From positions 1,007,501-1,071,500 of the forward strand of contig NZ_ASWH01000001.1 in assembly GCF_000407545.1 (NCBI RefSeq): a stretch of DNA of 64,000 bases, in the 5' to 3' direction. Position 1 is the stretch's first letter. Each line of letters opens with the position of its first letter. The stretch comes from Enterococcus gilvus ATCC BAA-350. Its GTDB lineage: Bacteria; Bacillota; Bacilli; Lactobacillales; Enterococcaceae. The notes under the pieces are model-generated. The model was not told where the DNA came from. It worked only from the letters and a program-made list of their open reading frames with translations, and did not search any database. Shown one piece after another: positions 63,344 through 64,000 of this stretch. Made by a program: the position numbers and the translations under genes.

Positions 63344-64000
63344 ATGGAGCAAACAGAGATCTTCAACGATTGGCTATTTCGATACCAATATGTTTATCGG
63401 TTACGTCGAACAGAGAAAAGCAAAAAAAGATTTCTTAGCGCTTTAGTTACGGATATCGCAAAGATGCGCGAAGATATTCGAGTGATCGAGTACGATCAGC
63501 AAAAGAAATACGCATCTCGGAACGTCTATGTCGGCGATGTCGAAAAAGCAGAACGTGTGATCTGTACATTCTATGATACTCCTCCTGAGAGCTTTGGCTC
63601 CTACCAGTTGTTTGATCGTAAGGACCAAGCGAAAAAGACGACGACCTACATTTTAGTGAGCACGATTTTGGCAATTCTTTTAGGGATCATAGGCACGCTG
63701 GTCTACATGGGCCTGTCGCCTCATTCCTTTCAATTGAATTCACTCGGCACACTGATGATAGTGGCTGCTTACGGCGCCTATTTTGTTCTCTTAGGAAAAG
63801 TCACGAAAGGATTGTCTAAGCGGAAAACATTGGTTCGCAACACCTCGTCGATTTTAGCGATGTTGAAGATGATCGCCGATGAGCGACAAGAAAAAGTCGC
63901 CTATGCCTTTTTAGATGAAGGCAGCTACGGCAGCAAAGGATTAGACGAATTACAAAAGCAGGTCAGCCGTCAGTGTCAGATTTATTACTTAGACAGCGTA
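63344..64000 (+). CDS. Unknown membrane protein, cut by window end
   Basis: 219 codons are visible with no stop, so the 3' end lies outside the window. The N-terminal 105 residues are charged and helical (YRLRRTEKSKKRF), then two membrane helices (about 108-125 and 137-154), then a soluble part beginning IADERQEKVAYAF. FLDEGSYGSKGLDEL faintly recalls the M28 aminopeptidase motif region, but this is too little to assign. ATG 63344 follows CAGGAGAGAGTAAAC. By position it belongs to the PTS operon. Confidence 0.65.
   Translation, partial: MEQTEIFNDWLFRYQYVYRLRRTEKSKKRFLSALVTDIAKMREDIRVIEYDQQKKYASRNVYVGDVEKAERVICTFYDTPPESFGSYQLFDRKDQAKKTTTYILVSTILAILLGIIGTLVYMGLSPHSFQLNSLGTLMIVAAYGAYFVLLGKVTKGLSKRKTLVRNTSSILAMLKMIADERQEKVAYAFLDEGSYGSKGLDELQKQVSRQCQIYYLDSV

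Overview
The window reads as a chromosomal segment of an Enterococcus-like member of the Lactobacillales. The strongest markers are the divergent mevalonate pair mvaS / mvaE (the latter a fused acetoacetyl-CoA thiolase / HMG-CoA reductase, an arrangement typical of enterococci), the split coaB and coaC genes, PTS-centred sugar uptake, potABCD, strong GGAGG ribosome sites and CcpA-type cre boxes. I see no rRNA, tRNA, IS element, prophage or CRISPR array. Species cannot be fixed from the sequence alone.

Layout. 0.1-2.4 kb: a two-gene rnfC-rnfD pair without the other Rnf subunits. 2.6-9.0 kb: phosphatase, L-2-hydroxyacid dehydrogenase, nrdI, an unassigned structured RNA with a perfect cre box over its promoter, then mvaS and mvaE. 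9.2-12.9 kb: an M-box Mg2+ riboswitch with its terminator, an acetyltransferase gene with a 5' frameshift, and a MgtA-type Mg2+ ATPase. 12.9-19.4 kb: GNAT acetyltransferases, a membrane-anchored EEP-family protein, a LURP-one protein, a HAD phosphatase, ung and pta. 19.6-24.4 kb: an alpha-glucoside/maltose PTS locus (EIIBC, GH4 6-phospho-alpha-glucosidase, RpiR regulator, membrane protein, EIIA). 24.5-31.9 kb: housekeeping genes (tsaE, exonucleases, murB, an S component beside coaC and coaB, a quinone reductase).

32.1-36.6 kb: a Cupin-HTH regulator followed by potABCD, with a palindrome in the leader. 36.7-39.4 kb: an AgrC-like kinase, a LytTR response regulator, a small secreted peptide and an overlapping two-helix membrane peptide, which resembles an undescribed peptide signalling or bacteriocin-like module. 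39.4-42.4 kb: a PRD-only regulator and a divergent MerR protein sharing a 19-bp-spacer MerR-type promoter, then an unrecognised protein with a basic low-complexity tail.

42.7-52.2 kb is the most unusual metabolic region: a divergent mannitol-type PTS with MtlR, EIIA and a polyol-phosphate dehydrogenase, joined in one direction to dihydroxyacetone kinase subunits (DhaL, DhaK, no DhaM), 3-hexulose-6-phosphate synthase and isomerase (HxlA, HxlB) and a HAD phosphatase; a second HxlB is divergent at the other end. Key motifs of the EIIC and the dehydrogenase differ from the mannitol forms, so the substrate may be another alditol. 52.4-57.6 kb: an aminotransferase, a Ca/Mn-type P-ATPase preceded by a 21-codon leader ORF whose start resembles MgtL, and a proline racemase-family enzyme. 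57.8-64.0 kb: an RpiR regulator divergent from an operon of a 2-hydroxyacid dehydrogenase, a glycerol dehydrogenase-like enzyme, mannose-family EIIC, EIID and EIIB, and a membrane protein cut by the window end.
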